NCBI RefSeq assembly: GCF_003863335.1
Contig: NZ_RRAZ01000007.1
Span: 62,001-126,000 of the forward strand
DNA: 64,000 nt
Direction of reading: 5' to 3'
Source: Falsigemmobacter faecalis
Lineage (GTDB): Bacteria > Pseudomonadota > Alphaproteobacteria > Rhodobacterales > Rhodobacteraceae
In this document: in pieces, positions 47,758 to 57,823 of the stretch
How positions within the stretch are numbered: the first letter of the stretch is position 1
Layout of the letters: every line of letters starts with the position of its first letter
Notes under the pieces: model-generated
Told to the model about the DNA's origin: nothing
What the model saw: the letters and a program-made list of their open reading frames with translations, nothing else
Databases searched by the model: none
Translations under genes and position numbers: made by a program

Positions 47758-49194
47758 ATGACCTCTGCGGATCTTGCGATCTTCCTGCCCGAGATTGTGG
47801 TGGCCCTTGGCGCGATCATCGCGCTGCTGGGTGCGGTTTACACCGGCAAAGACAAACTGACCGGAGCCCTGACCTGGGGCTTCGCCGCCTTCTTCCTGGT
47901 GATCGCCTTCTGGATCGGCACCGGCTTTGAGGGCAGCCAGACCGCTTTCGGCGGCCTGCTGGTCAATGACGCCTTCGCGCGGTTCTCGAAAATCCTGATC
48001 CTTGCAGGCTCTGCCGCCGTTCTGCTGATCGGCCAGGACTTCGTGAAGAAGTGGGATATGGACCGCTTTGAATATCCGGTCCTGGTGGCGCTGGCGACGC
48101 TCGGCATGATGATGATGGTTTCGGCCAATGATCTCATGGCGCTTTACGTCAGCCTGGAGCTGCAGTCGCTGGCGCTTTACGTCATCGCCTCGCTGCGCCG
48201 CGACTCGGCGCGCTCGACCGAAGCCGGTCTGAAGTATTTCGTGCTGGGCTCCATGGCGTCGGGTCTGCTGCTTTACGGCGCGTCGCTGACCTATGGCTAT
48301 GCGGGCACCACGCAGTTCGCGGGCATCCTGTCGATGGTGAACGCGGATCTGCCGCTGGGTATGCTCTTCGGCATGGTCTTCATGCTGGCAGGTCTGGCCT
48401 TCAAGGTTTCGGCCGCGCCCTTCCATATGTGGACCCCGGACGTCTATGAAGGCGCGCCGACCCCGGTCACCGCCTTCTTTGCGACCGCGCCGAAAGTGGC
48501 CGCCATCGCGCTTTTCGCGCGGCTGTGCCATGACGCCTTTGGCGGCATCCCTTCGCAATGGGGCCAGGTGATCGCGGCGCTGGCGGTGCTGTCGATGTAC
48601 GTCGGCGCGATTGCTGCGATCGGTCAGAAAGACATCAAACGTCTGATGGCCTATTCCTCGATCGCCCATATGGGCTATGCGCTGATCGGTCTGGCCGTCG
48701 GCACCGAGGCCGGTATTCAGGCCATGCTGGTCTATATGGCGATCTATGTGGTCACCAATATCGGCACCTTCGCCTTCATCCTTGCGATGGAGCGGGATGG
48801 CCGCCCCTTCACCTCGCTTGACGGCTTCCACCAGTTCTCGAAGGCTGAGCCGCTGAAGGCGCTGGTCGTTCTGGTGCTGATGTTCTCGCTGGCGGGCGTG
48901 CCGCCCTTCATCGGCTTCTTCGCGAAATATTCGGTGCTCATGGCTTCCGTGGACGCGGGCATGACCTGGCTTGCGATCCTGGGGGCAGTGGCCTCGGTGA
49001 TCGGCGCCTATTACTACCTGCGCATCGTCTATTTCATGTATTTCGGCCGCGAGGGCGAGGTGCTGGAGACGAAGATGAGCCCGGTGCAATATGGTCTGAT
49101 GCTGGCCTCGGCCTTCATCGTGATCGCCGGCGTTGTGAACCTCTTTGGCATTGAGGCTCCGGCACTCAGCGCGGCGCAGTCGCTTGTCCGCTGA
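47758..49194 (+). CDS. nuoN: NADH dehydrogenase I subunit N
   Basis: The third antiporter-like subunit, 478 residues. The conserved lysine regions [30 protein letters not shown] and [13 protein letters not shown] are complete, and [17 protein letters not shown] carries the conserved glutamate. This ends the fourteen subunits; birA follows with an overlapping start. Confidence 0.98.
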   Translation: MTSADLAIFLPEIVVALGAIIALLGAVYTGKDKLTGALTWGFAAFFLVIAFWIGTGFEGSQTAFGGLLVNDAFARFSKILILAGSAAVLLIGQDFVKKWDMDRFEYPVLVALATLGMMMMVSANDLMALYVSLELQSLALYVIASLRRDSARSTEAGLKYFVLGSMASGLLLYGASLTYGYAGTTQFAGILSMVNADLPLGMLFGMVFMLAGLAFKVSAAPFHMWTPDVYEGAPTPVTAFFATAPKVAAIALFARLCHDAFGGIPSQWGQVIAALAVLSMYVGAIAAIGQKDIKRLMAYSSIAHMGYALIGLAVGTEAGIQAMLVYMAIYVVTNIGTFAFILAMERDGRPFTSLDGFHQFSKAEPLKALVVLVLMFSLAGVPPFIGFFAKYSVLMASVDAGMTWLAILGAVASVIGAYYYLRIVYFMYFGREGEVLETKMSPVQYGLMLASAFIVIAGVVNLFGIEAPALSAAQSLVR

Positions 49195-49951
49195 GGCGAA
49201 AGCACCTGAGACAGCAGCAACCTGGCCGGTGGGAACCGGCCGGGTTGTTTTGTCTGAGGTCGATACCACCAATGCTGAGGCCGCCCGCCGTGCCGCGGCG
49301 GGGGAGGGGCCGCAGTGGATCCTCGGCCTGTCGCAGAGCTCGGGTCGCGGGCGGCGGGGGCGGCCCTGGGCCTCACCTGCGGGGAATTTCTACGGCACGC
49401 TTCTGATGAAGCCCACAGGCGGCCCGGCAGAGGCCGCTTTGCGCAGTTTTATCGCGGCGCTCGCTTTGCGCGATGCTCTGGTGGCGCTGACCGGCTCTGA
49501 CGCCGGGATCGGGCTGAAATGGCCCAATGATGTGCTGGTCAATGGCGGCAAGATCTCCGGCATCCTGCTGGAGGGGCTGCCGGGCGGCTGGCTGGCGGTC
49601 GGGATCGGCGTCAATCTGATCTCTGCGCCCGATGTGACTGCGGTTGAGGAAGGCGCGACCCGCCCGGTCTCGGTGCTGTCCGAAACGGGGCAGCGCTTTA
49701 CGCCTGAGGCCCTTCTGGACCGGATCGCCCCGGCCTTTGCGCGGTATGAGGCGCTGTTTCGTGCCTATGGCTTTGCCCCCGTGCGAGAGGCCTGGCTTGC
49801 GGGCGCCGTGCGGATCGGCACCGAAATCCTCGCCCGCACCGCGCGCGAGAGCCACAGCGGCATCTTCCGCTCAATCGATGCCACCGGGGCCCTGATCCTT
49901 GAAACCACCACCGGGCGCATCGCGATTCCGGCGGCTGATATCTACTTCTGA
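49184..49951 (+). CDS. birA: Biotin-[acetyl-CoA carboxylase] ligase
   Basis: Attaches biotin to the carboxyl carrier protein. No N-terminal HTH, so it is the non-regulatory form. The catalytic loop is [20 protein letters not shown], followed by [21 protein letters not shown] and the C-terminal SH3-like domain. There is no ATG at the start; I use TTG 49184, which overlaps nuoN by 11 bases. A GTG at 49229 is the other candidate. About 255 residues. Confidence 0.94.
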   Translation: MSAEAKAPETAATWPVGTGRVVLSEVDTTNAEAARRAAAGEGPQWILGLSQSSGRGRRGRPWASPAGNFYGTLLMKPTGGPAEAALRSFIAALALRDALVALTGSDAGIGLKWPNDVLVNGGKISGILLEGLPGGWLAVGIGVNLISAPDVTAVEEGATRPVSVLSETGQRFTPEALLDRIAPAFARYEALFRAYGFAPVREAWLAGAVRIGTEILARTARESHSGIFRSIDATGALILETTTGRIAIPAADIYF

Positions 49952-50039
49952 GCCGCCCTGCGGGGCGGATCATCACCGACGACGACGCAGCCGGAGCCCG
50001 CATGGGGGATTGCTCCGGCCCCGCGGAGGAGGACCGACC

Positions 50040-50819
50040 ATGCTTCTTGCCATCGACTGTGGCAACACCAATACCGTTTTCTCAATCTGGGACGGCGAGA
50101 ACTTCCTGTGTACCTGGCGGATTGCCACCGACCACAAGCGCACGGCGGATGAATATTACGTCTGGCTCTCCAGCCTGGTGCAGCTGCACCGGCTGGAGGT
50201 GACGATCTCAGAGGCGATCATCTCCTCGACCGTGCCGCGGGTGGTCTTTAACCTGCGGGTGCTGTGCAACCGCTATTACGACTGCCGCCCCTATGTGGTC
50301 GGCAAGCCCGACTGCGCGCTGCCGCATGCGCCGCGCGTCGATCAGCCCGCCTCTGTGGGGCCCGACCGCCTGGTCAATACGCATGGCGCTTTTGATCGTC
50401 ACGGCGGCGATCTGATCGTGGTGGACTTCGGCACCGCGACCACCTTTGACGTGGTCGACAGCGACGGAGCCTATATCGGGGGGGTCATCGCACCGGGGGT
50501 CAATCTCTCGCTTGAGGCGCTGCATATGGCCGCAGCGGCCCTGCCGCATGTCGATATTACCCTTCCCGAAAAGGTGATCGGCACAAATACGGTGGCCTGT
50601 ATCCAGTCCGGGGTGTATTGGGGATATATCGGGCTTGTGGAAGGCATCGTGCGCCAGATCCGCGCCGAGCGTGACCGCCCGATGAAAGTGGTTGCCACCG
50701 GGGGCCTGGCGCCCCTGTTTGAACAGGGAACCGAAGTATTTGACGCGGTCGAAGACGATCTGACGATGCACGGGCTGGTGCTGATCTTTGACCACAACCG
50801 CAGACTGGAGTCCGCATGA
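50040..50819 (+). CDS. coaX: Type III pantothenate kinase
   Basis: Phosphorylates pantothenate as the first step of coenzyme A synthesis. The family opening MLLAIDCGNTNTVFSIWDG gives the P-loop-like aspartate, VDFGTATTFDVVDSDGAYIGGVIAPG the second phosphate site, and GPDRLVNTHGAF the pantothenate-binding region. 259 residues. GGAGGA lies upstream of ATG 50040. The stop overlaps the start of the RNase J gene by 4 bases. Confidence 0.97.
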   Translation: MLLAIDCGNTNTVFSIWDGENFLCTWRIATDHKRTADEYYVWLSSLVQLHRLEVTISEAIISSTVPRVVFNLRVLCNRYYDCRPYVVGKPDCALPHAPRVDQPASVGPDRLVNTHGAFDRHGGDLIVVDFGTATTFDVVDSDGAYIGGVIAPGVNLSLEALHMAAAALPHVDITLPEKVIGTNTVACIQSGVYWGYIGLVEGIVRQIRAERDRPMKVVATGGLAPLFEQGTEVFDAVEDDLTMHGLVLIFDHNRRLESA

Positions 50820-52483
50820 GTGCCAACCGCCTGATCTATCTTCCCCTTGGCGGTTCCGGGGAAGTCGGCATGAACTGCTACGTCTATGGCTATGGCCCGA
50901 AAGGCCGCGAGCGCCTGATCGTCATTGATCTGGGTGTCACCTTCGCGGATATGGAGACCACGCCCGGCGTCGATCTGATCATGCCCGACGTCTCCTGGCT
51001 GGCCGAGCGGGCAGACCGGATCGAGGCGATCTTCATCACCCACGGCCACGAAGACCACGTGGGCGCGCTTGGCCATCTCTGGCCGCGGCTGCGCGCGCCG
51101 GTCTATGCGCGCAAGTTCACCGGCGCGCTGGCCAAGCTGAAGATGGAAGATCAGGGCCAGGATCCGAACAACGTCACCATCGTTGAGCCGCGCCCCGAAT
51201 GGGTCGAGGCCGGTCCCTTCAAAGTGCAATATGTGCCGATCCCGCATTCCATCCCGGAAAGCTCGGCCCTGCTGATCGAGACGCCCGCAGGCCGCATCCT
51301 GCATTCGGGTGACTTCAAGATCGACCCGGCGCCTGGCGTGGGTGAGGCCTGGGATCCCGAGACCTTCGGTGCAATCGGCCGCGAAGGCGTCAAAGCGCTG
51401 CTGTGCGATTCCACCAACGTCTTCTCGCTGCATCCGGGCCGCTCGGAAAGCACGCTGCCCGGCCCGCTCACCGAGCTGGTGGCAAATTCCGGTGGCATGA
51501 TCGCCGCCACGACCTTTGCCTCCAATATCACCCGCGTGAAGGCGCTGGCAGAGGCTGCGAAGGCGGCGGGGCGCGAAGTGGTCCTCATGGGTCGCGCGAT
51601 GCGCAAAATGGTCACCGTGGGTCTCGAGACCGGTGTTCTCGACAGCTTCCCCCCGGTGATCCAGCCGGAAGAAGCGCTGGAACTGCCGCGCCATAAGGTC
51701 ATGCTGATCGTCACCGGCACCCAAGGGGAACGCCGTGCCGCTTCGGCGCAGCTCTCGCGTGGCAAATACCTCGGCATGACGATGAAAGAGGGCGATACCT
51801 TCCTCTTCTCGTCGCGGATCATTCCGGGCAATGAGCGCGGCGTGCTGCGTATCATGAACGCCTTCTCCGAGATGGGCGTGGATGTCATCGACGATGTGAA
51901 CGGTCTCTATCACGTCTCGGGCCACGCCAACCGCCCCGACCTGCAGGAGATGCACCGCCTGGCCAATCCGGCCCTGGTCATCCCGATGCACGGCGAGCAC
52001 CGCCACCTGCGCGAGCACACCAAAGTTGTGCAGGCCGGGGGCCGCAAGGCAGCCATCATCACCAACGGCATGATGGTCGATCTGACCGGAGACCGCCATG
52101 AGGTGGTCGAATATATCGAAACCGGCCGGGTTTATCTCGACGGCTCGGTGCTGATCGGCGCGATGGACGGTGTGGTGCGGGACCGGATCCGCATGGCGCT
52201 GAACGGTCATGTCATCATCACGCTGATCATGGACGAACAGGACAGCCCGCTGGGTGAGCCCTGGGCGGAACTTGAGGGCGTGCCGGAGGTCGGCAAATCG
52301 GGCCGTCCGCTTTCGGAATCGCTGGAAGAAGAGCTGGCGCAGTTCCTTGAGCGTGCAGGTGGCAAGATCCTGCGCGACGACGACAAGCTCGATGAGGGCA
52401 TCCGCCGCGTGGTCCGCCAGATCTCGATGGAAGAGATCGGCAAAAAGCCCGAGGTGACGGTCGTGGTGTCGCGCCTCGCCTGA
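50816..52483 (+). CDS. rnj: Ribonuclease J
   Basis: A metallo-beta-lactamase/beta-CASP ribonuclease that acts as endo- and 5'-exonuclease in mRNA turnover and 23S maturation. 555 residues. Motif 2 is FITHGHEDHVGAL; ILHSGDFKIDP carries the motif-3 or motif-4 aspartate; the beta-CASP GTQGERRAASAQLSRG and HVSGHANRPDL motifs are in place. The C-terminal domain is shorter than in Gram-positive enzymes. Ends the nuo-birA-coaX-rnj run at an intrinsic terminator. Confidence 0.96.
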   Translation: MSANRLIYLPLGGSGEVGMNCYVYGYGPKGRERLIVIDLGVTFADMETTPGVDLIMPDVSWLAERADRIEAIFITHGHEDHVGALGHLWPRLRAPVYARKFTGALAKLKMEDQGQDPNNVTIVEPRPEWVEAGPFKVQYVPIPHSIPESSALLIETPAGRILHSGDFKIDPAPGVGEAWDPETFGAIGREGVKALLCDSTNVFSLHPGRSESTLPGPLTELVANSGGMIAATTFASNITRVKALAEAAKAAGREVVLMGRAMRKMVTVGLETGVLDSFPPVIQPEEALELPRHKVMLIVTGTQGERRAASAQLSRGKYLGMTMKEGDTFLFSSRIIPGNERGVLRIMNAFSEMGVDVIDDVNGLYHVSGHANRPDLQEMHRLANPALVIPMHGEHRHLREHTKVVQAGGRKAAIITNGMMVDLTGDRHEVVEYIETGRVYLDGSVLIGAMDGVVRDRIRMALNGHVIITLIMDEQDSPLGEPWAELEGVPEVGKSGRPLSESLEEELAQFLERAGGKILRDDDKLDEGIRRVVRQISMEEIGKKPEVTVVVSRLA

Positions 52484-52501
52484 TCTGCCTGAAAGCAAAA
52501 G

Positions 52502-52530
52502 AAAAACGCGCCGGAGACGGCGCGTTTTTT
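52502..52530 (+). terminator. Intrinsic terminator after the RNase J gene
   Basis: AACGCGCC-GGAGAC-GGCGCGTTTTTT: an 8-bp stem with six T's. The opposite strand also carries an A/T flank, so it may also end the convergent gene. Confidence 0.88.
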
Positions 52531-52534
52531 CCTA

Positions 52535-52915
52535 TCAGCGCGGCAGGCTGTTCACCCAGTGGCGCAGCTCTCCATTGCGGGTGCCCGTGCGCAGGATCAG
52601 GCATTCGGCGAGATAGATCTTTTCCTCGCGCCCGCCGCGATCACGGAACTGCGCCACCTCACAATCGGCGTCCCGAAAGGCGATCCAGGCCCGCTGCGCC
52701 GCCCGCAGGCGCGGCACATCCTCCGGCTCAAATCCCGTCAGCCCCGCGATCAGCCGGCTGTAGTTCCGCGCCATCTCCCGGTCGAGGCTTTGATGCTGCG
52801 CCATCAGGCAGTCCAGGATCTGGCCGCGATCCTCGCGCTCACAGATATCGCGCAAATCCCGTGCCGCAGCGGGCAGGGCCAGCGCGATCAGCAGGGCAGA
52901 AAGAAGGCATCGCAT
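52535..52915 (-). CDS. LprI-like / DUF1311 exported protein
   Basis: A 126-residue exported protein with a Sec signal peptide (MRCLLSALLIALALPAAA) and the DUF1311 domain found in the lysozyme inhibitor LprI of mycobacteria. The core reads CLMAQHQSLDREMARNYSRLI and LRAAQRAWIAFRDADCEVA, with CLILRTGTRN at the end; four cysteines fit two disulfides. I start at the ATG at 52915 with GGAG upstream. Lysozyme inhibition is only one known activity of the family. Confidence 0.86.
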   Translation of the reverse strand: MRCLLSALLIALALPAAARDLRDICEREDRGQILDCLMAQHQSLDREMARNYSRLIAGLTGFEPEDVPRLRAAQRAWIAFRDADCEVAQFRDRGGREEKIYLAECLILRTGTRNGELRHWVNSLPR

Positions 52916-52942
52916 CGCAGCACTCCGGTGAAGGTCGCGCAA

Positions 52943-53300
52943 CTATGGCGTGAGTGGCCGGGGTCCGTAAAGAAAAAGCCAGCGCCGGTTGCGGGGGCAG
53001 GGCGCTTTTCTGATGGCCCCGCGCCGGGGCCGGGGCTCGCGCCGCTTTGGCAAATGGGGCTCTCAGCCTCCTGATACCCGTTCTTCCATGGCAGCTTGCG
53101 CGGAAGCGTCATGGAAGAACTTCAGAGGCCGGAGAGGCAGGCGGGGTTCAGTTTTCAGGAAGAGGGCGGTCAGCGCAAAGCCGTGGCGAAAGGGGGCAGG
53201 CCCTGCTGCGCTTTGACGACGTGGCCTCCGAAAGCAGATCTGTCGCGCAGAGCATAAGCAGGCGCCGGGAGAGCAGGTCCCGGACGTGACCTTTGCCCAT
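52943..53300. other. Gene-free interval with a long inverted repeat
   Basis: This stretch between the LprI-like gene and the helicase terminator has no supportable ORF. It holds an 11-bp perfect inverted repeat: GTTCTTCCATG (53080-53090) and CATGGAAGAAC (53110-53120) around a 19-base loop, with no T run. A purine-rich stretch follows. Its nature is unknown. Confidence 0.5.
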
Positions 53301-53335
53301 AGAAAAAGCCCGCGCCGGATCACCGGGGCGGGCCT
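53301..53335 (-). terminator. Intrinsic terminator of the DEAD-box helicase gene
   Basis: Read on the minus strand, GCCCGCCCCGG-TGAT-CCGGCGCGGGC forms a stem (one bulge) followed by TTTTTC. It lies 31 bases after the helicase stop. Confidence 0.82.
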
Positions 53336-53365
53336 GATCTTTGTTCCTCAGGGCAGGAAGCCGCC

Positions 53366-54919
53366 TCAGACGCTCTCGGCCTCATCGGCATCGGCATTGG
53401 CCTGGATGGCGGCTTCGGTCGCTTTGAGGACGGTGGCGAAGCTGCGGGTCAGGAACTCCGGCACGTGATCGCCGAGGCCCAGAACCGAGGGGCCATTGTC
53501 GCGGCGGTCACGGCGGTCGTCACGGCGCGGCTCGCGACGCTCTTCACGACGCTCTTCGCGGCGGTCCTCCTGGCGGCTCGGGCGCTCAGCGCGCTCTTCG
53601 CGGCGGGCAGGCTCCTCGCGGCGGATCTCTTCGACCGGTGCCACGACCTCTTCGACACGCTCGGCACGGCGCTCTTCGCGGCGCGGCTCCCGCTTTTCAC
53701 CACGATCACGGCTGCGCTCACGCGAGCGGGGCTGGCGGTGATCGCCGCGATCCGGGCTGTCGTCAAACAGGTTCTCCGGCACGTCACCGCGCGGGATCGG
53801 CTGTTTGATCAGCGCCTCAATGGCGGCCAGATATTTCTCATCCGCCGGGATCGAGATCGAGAAGGCCTTGCCGTGACGGCCGGCCCGGCCGGTGCGGCCG
53901 ATGCGGTGGACATAGTCTTCCGCATGGCTCGGCAGATCGAAGTTGAACACATGGCTCACGGCCGGGATATCGAGACCACGGGCCGCCACATCCGAGGCGA
54001 CCAGCAGGCGCAACTCACCTTCGCGGAACGACTCGAGCGTTTTCATACGCTGCGACTGCTCCAGATCGCCATGGATCGGTGCTGCGTTAAAGCCATGCGC
54101 TTTCAGCGACTTGGCGACAACATCCACATCCATCTTGCGGTTGCAGAACACGATGGCATTGCTGCAGGCATCGCCTTCGCTGTTGATCAGGTGACGCAGC
54201 AGCGCGCGCTTTTCGCCAAAGGCACGTTCACGGCGCGAGGGCGTGAAATGCATCAGCTTTTGCTCGATGTTTTCCGAGGTCGTCGCCTGACGTGCGACTT
54301 CAACGCGGGCCGGGTTCGACAGGAAGGTATTGGTAATGCGCTCAATTTCCGGCGCCATGGTGGCCGAGAAGAACAGCGTCTGACGGGTAAAGGGCGTCAG
54401 CTGGAAGATGCGCTCGATATCCGGAATGAAGCCCATGTCGAGCATCCGGTCGGCCTCATCCACCACCATGATCTGCACGCCGGTCAGCAGCAGTTTGCCA
54501 CGCTCAAAATGGTCAAGCAGACGGCCGGGGGTCGCGATCAGCACGTCCACGCCACGGTCGATCAGCAGATCCTGCTCTTTGAAGGAGACGCCGCCGATCA
54601 GCAGGGCCTTCGTGAGCTTGAGGTGCTTGGTATAGGTGTCGAAGTTTTCCGCCACCTGAGCTGCCAGTTCGCGCGTCGGCGCCAGCACCAGCGAACGCGG
54701 CATCCGCGCCCGCGCCCGGCCATTGGCCAGACGGGTGATCATCGGCAGCGTGAAGCTGGCGGTTTTGCCGGTGCCCGTCTGCGCAATACCCAGAACATCC
54801 CGACCTTCCAGGGCGTAGGGGATCGCCTGCTCCTGGATCGGGGTGGGCGTCTGATAGCCCGCTTCTGCAACAGCCTGGAGAACTTTGGGATCGAGTTTCA
54901 GGTCAGAAAAAAGGGTCAT
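53366..54919 (-). CDS. DEAD-box RNA helicase, RhlE-like
   Basis: An ATP-dependent RNA helicase of 517 residues. Motifs in order: Q motif (GYQTPTPIQEQAI), I (AQTGTGKT), Ia (PTRELA), Ib/GG, II (VVDEADRMLDMGF), III (SAT), V (ATDVAARGLD form: ASDVAARGLDIP) and VI (HRIGRTGRAG). The C-terminal 140 residues are a repetitive Arg/Glu/Asp-rich tail (RREERRAERVEEV, RREERREPRRDDRRD), which probably adds RNA binding. I start at the ATG at 54919. Members act in ribosome assembly and cold growth. Confidence 0.95.
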   Translation of the reverse strand: MTLFSDLKLDPKVLQAVAEAGYQTPTPIQEQAIPYALEGRDVLGIAQTGTGKTASFTLPMITRLANGRARARMPRSLVLAPTRELAAQVAENFDTYTKHLKLTKALLIGGVSFKEQDLLIDRGVDVLIATPGRLLDHFERGKLLLTGVQIMVVDEADRMLDMGFIPDIERIFQLTPFTRQTLFFSATMAPEIERITNTFLSNPARVEVARQATTSENIEQKLMHFTPSRRERAFGEKRALLRHLINSEGDACSNAIVFCNRKMDVDVVAKSLKAHGFNAAPIHGDLEQSQRMKTLESFREGELRLLVASDVAARGLDIPAVSHVFNFDLPSHAEDYVHRIGRTGRAGRHGKAFSISIPADEKYLAAIEALIKQPIPRGDVPENLFDDSPDRGDHRQPRSRERSRDRGEKREPRREERRAERVEEVVAPVEEIRREEPARREERAERPSRQEDRREERREERREPRRDDRRDRRDNGPSVLGLGDHVPEFLTRSFATVLKATEAAIQANADADEAESV

Positions 54920-55073
54920 AGGCGTCCTTAGGATGCGGCATCGGACCGCAAATGGAACGGGACGCGTTCGGTCAGGGCGCCCCAGCATCGAAAAAGGGGC
55001 GCACGGCGGTTCCGTGCACCCATTGCGGGGATTAGCCTAAAATCCCTGCCTGGTCAAGAAAAGCGGGCTCCGC

Positions 55074-56159
55074 CTACATTTTTGCCGCAAGTTCGGCCCG
55101 GATCTGTGACGAATCTGCCCCGCGCGCCGGAATTGGCCCGGGTTTGCGGGTCTCTCCGTCAAAGCGCGGCGCGGGGGCGGGGGCGAGATTTTCGCCCTGC
55201 CAGATGCCACGCGCGGCGATATGCGGATCGCTCTGCGCCTCTTCGGGCGAGAGCACCGGGGCCACGCAGGCGTCACTGCCGCCAAAGAGCGCGTCCCAAT
55301 GCGCCCGCGGCTGTGCGGCGAATATGGGCTTCAGCCGCTCTTTCAGCGGGGCCCAGGCGGCGCGGTCGTAATGGCCCTTTACCATGGCTTCATCGTCAGA
55401 AAGCCCAAGCTTTTCAAGGAAGAGCGCATAGAACTTCGGCTCCAGCGCCTGAACCGTGACCCAGCCGCCGTCGGCGCAGAGATAGCTTTGGTTCCAGTGC
55501 GGGCCGTCGAGCACCGATTGCCCGCGCGCCGTCACCATGGCGCCTGAGGGGCGCATGGAATGCAACAGCGCCATCATATGGGCCGAGCCATCGACGATGG
55601 CGGCATCGACCACGGTGCCCTTGCCGGTGCTGCGCGCATTCAGCACGCCCGACAGGATCCCGACCGCCAGATACATCGCCCCGCCGCCCACATCGCCCAC
55701 CAGCGTCGGTGGCGTCAGCGGCGCATTGCCAGTGGCGGAGGCATACCAGAGCGCGCCGGAGCGCGAGATATAATTCAGATCATGCCCCGCAACCTTTGCC
55801 AGCGGCCCCTGCTGGCCCCAGCCGGTCATGCGGCCATAGACGAGGCGCGGGTTCACCCGGTGGCAGTCCTCAGGCCCAAGGCCCAGACGCTCGGCCACGC
55901 CGGGGCGATAACCCTCAATCAGCGCATCGGCGCGGGCGATCAGCTGCAGCGCCACCGCGCGGTCATCCGGATCTTTAAGATCCAGCACGATCGAGCGTTT
56001 GCCGCGGTCGAGCAGATTTTCATCCACCGCGCCCGGCGTATCGGCGGCCTGGGGGCGGTGGATCACCGTCACCTCAGCGCCCAAGTCCGCCAGCAGCATG
56101 CCGCAAAAGGGGCCAGGTCCCAGCCCCTCAAGTTCCACAATCTTCACTCCCCCCAGCAC
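55074..56159 (-). CDS. Alpha-methylacyl-CoA racemase (CoA-transferase family III)
   Basis: A 361-residue member of the CaiB/BaiF family, closest to alpha-methylacyl-CoA racemase, which epimerises 2-methyl-branched acyl-CoA. The opening VKIVELEGLGPGPFCGMLLADLGAEV, the AGHDLNYI histidine and GDVGGGAMYLAVGILSG aspartate (the racemase proton-transfer pair) are all present; the formyl-CoA-transferase aspartate context is not. A CoA transferase role is the alternative. It lies 4 bases downstream of aroB and probably shares its transcript. Confidence 0.88.
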   Translation of the reverse strand: MLGGVKIVELEGLGPGPFCGMLLADLGAEVTVIHRPQAADTPGAVDENLLDRGKRSIVLDLKDPDDRAVALQLIARADALIEGYRPGVAERLGLGPEDCHRVNPRLVYGRMTGWGQQGPLAKVAGHDLNYISRSGALWYASATGNAPLTPPTLVGDVGGGAMYLAVGILSGVLNARSTGKGTVVDAAIVDGSAHMMALLHSMRPSGAMVTARGQSVLDGPHWNQSYLCADGGWVTVQALEPKFYALFLEKLGLSDDEAMVKGHYDRAAWAPLKERLKPIFAAQPRAHWDALFGGSDACVAPVLSPEEAQSDPHIAARGIWQGENLAPAPAPRFDGETRKPGPIPARGADSSQIRAELAAKM

Positions 56160-56163
56160 GCGT

Positions 56164-57276
56164 TTACCTCCCCGTAAGTGCGTCCCTCAGAACCGACAGC
56201 ACCGCCTCGCGCGGGACGTCATCGGCAACGAATGCCTCGCCTATGGCGCGCGCCAGAATAAAGCGCAGCTTACCATCGACGACCTTTTTGTCCTGACCCA
56301 TCAGATCAAGAAGCGCCTCTGCCCCCGGCAGATCGCCCTCAATATCCGACAGATCGGTCTTCATGCCCATGGCCTTAAGATGCGCACGCACCCGGCCCGG
56401 GCTTTCCTGGCTGCAAAGGCTAAGGCGCGCCGACAGCTCAAAGGCCAGCGCGCAGCCGATGGCCACGCCTTCGCCGTGCAGCAGCCGGTTGCCATAGCCG
56501 GTGGCGGCTTCGAGGGCGTGGCAGAAGGTATGGCCCAGGTTCAAAAGCGCGCGCTCGCCCTGTTCGGTTTCATCGCGCTCAACGATCCCGGCCTTCATCT
56601 CAACCGAGCGCTGCACCGCGTAAAGCCGCGCCGCGCCGTCGCCCTTGGCCAGCGAGGGCCCCTCGCGCTCAAGGCGCTCAAAGAAGGCGGCATCGCCGAG
56701 CAGGCCGTATTTCACCACTTCGCCATAGCCCGCCAGCAGATCGCGCGGCGGCAGGGTGCCGAGAAGGCCGGTATCGGCCAGCACCACGGTCGGCTGATGA
56801 AAAGCCCCGATCAGGTTCTTGCCGTGACGGGTGTTGATCCCGGTCTTACCGCCGACCGAGCTGTCGACCTGGGCCAGAAGCGAGGTCGGGATCTGCGCAA
56901 AGCGCACGCCGCGGCGCAGGATGGCCGAGGCAAAGCCCGCCAGATCGCCGATCACGCCGCCGCCAAAGGCGATGACCAGATCACGGCGCTCAATCTTTTC
57001 GTCGAGCAGGAAATCGCAGGCCTGCTCAAGGCCGGCCCAGGACTTCGTGCCCTCACCCGGTGTCAGCGCGAGGGTGTTATGGGCGATGCCTTCCGCATCC
57101 AGGGCCGCCTGAAGCGCGGGCAGATGCAAAGCCGCCACCCGTTCTTCGGTCAGGATCGCCACCTTTTTGCGGCGCAGAAAGGGCGAGAGCTCCGCTCCGG
57201 CGCGGGCAAGAAGCCCTTCGCCAATGCGCACCTCATAGCTGCGATCACCCAGGTTGACCGGAACCGTTACGCTCAT
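56164..57276 (-). CDS. aroB: 3-dehydroquinate synthase
   Basis: Makes 3-dehydroquinate from DAHP in the shikimate pathway, using NAD and a divalent metal. 370 residues from ATG 57276. Visible: the NAD loop AFGGGVIGDLAGFASAILRRGV, the metal ligand region NLGHTFCHALEAATGYG and GEGVAIGC, and KNLIGAFHQP. It overlaps nothing; aroK ends just one base upstream, the usual aroK-aroB pair. Confidence 0.97.
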   Translation of the reverse strand: MSVTVPVNLGDRSYEVRIGEGLLARAGAELSPFLRRKKVAILTEERVAALHLPALQAALDAEGIAHNTLALTPGEGTKSWAGLEQACDFLLDEKIERRDLVIAFGGGVIGDLAGFASAILRRGVRFAQIPTSLLAQVDSSVGGKTGINTRHGKNLIGAFHQPTVVLADTGLLGTLPPRDLLAGYGEVVKYGLLGDAAFFERLEREGPSLAKGDGAARLYAVQRSVEMKAGIVERDETEQGERALLNLGHTFCHALEAATGYGNRLLHGEGVAIGCALAFELSARLSLCSQESPGRVRAHLKAMGMKTDLSDIEGDLPGAEALLDLMGQDKKVVDGKLRFILARAIGEAFVADDVPREAVLSVLRDALTGR

Positions 57277-57277
57277 C

Positions 57278-57823
57278 TCAGATCCTTTCCAGCACATCGG
57301 CGCGGGTGGACAAAGCCTCAACCACCCGCTGGGCCGTTGCGTCAATCGACAAGCCATGCTCGCTGTCGACGATCAGCTCAGCCCGGGCATAAACCGGCTC
57401 GCGCTCAGCATAAAGCGTGCGCAGCGTCTCATAGGGATTGGCGGTGCGCAGCAGGGGGCGGTTGTTGCGGTGGCGCACGCGGTTCCACAACAGATCCACA
57501 TCGGCGCGCAGCCAGACCGCCACGCCGCCTGCCTTGATCTCATCACGGTTGCTTTGTGCCATATAGGCACCGCCGCCGGTTGAGAGGATCGAAGGCGCAT
57601 CGGCCAGCAGCCGCGCGATGACCTGTGATTCTTTCTGACGGAAGAAAGCTTCGCCGTCGCGGGTGAAAATCTCGGCAATCGACATATTGGCTGCCTTCAC
57701 GATCTCGTCATCCGAATCGCGGAACGGCACCTGCAGCATGCGGGCGAGTTGGGTGCCGACGGCCGTTTTTCCCGCACCCATCATGCCCACCAGCACGACC
57801 GTTTTGCGCAGACGCCATTTCAT
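57278..57823 (-). CDS. aroK: Shikimate kinase
   Basis: Phosphorylates shikimate at the 3-hydroxyl. 181 residues from ATG 57823 (MKWRLRKT). Walker A GMMGAGKTAVG, shikimate-binding RDSDDEI, the STGGGAY loop and the adenine-lid arginines (RNNRPLLRT) are all present. The very long upstream open frame is a shadow of the opposite-strand genes. Confidence 0.97.
   Translation of the reverse strand: MKWRLRKTVVLVGMMGAGKTAVGTQLARMLQVPFRDSDDEIVKAANMSIAEIFTRDGEAFFRQKESQVIARLLADAPSILSTGGGAYMAQSNRDEIKAGGVAVWLRADVDLLWNRVRHRNNRPLLRTANPYETLRTLYAEREPVYARAELIVDSEHGLSIDATAQRVVEALSTRADVLERI

Noticed and set aside
44025-47819. 1264-codon minus-strand open frame opposite nuoK-nuoN, rich in His, Arg and Asp
   Set aside because: It is an antisense shadow of strongly biased codons in membrane genes; the plus strand encodes textbook NuoL, NuoM and NuoN.
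53465-54931. 488-codon plus-strand open frame opposite the helicase gene
   Set aside because: Composition is that of a reverse-complement shadow; the minus strand has all DEAD-box motifs.
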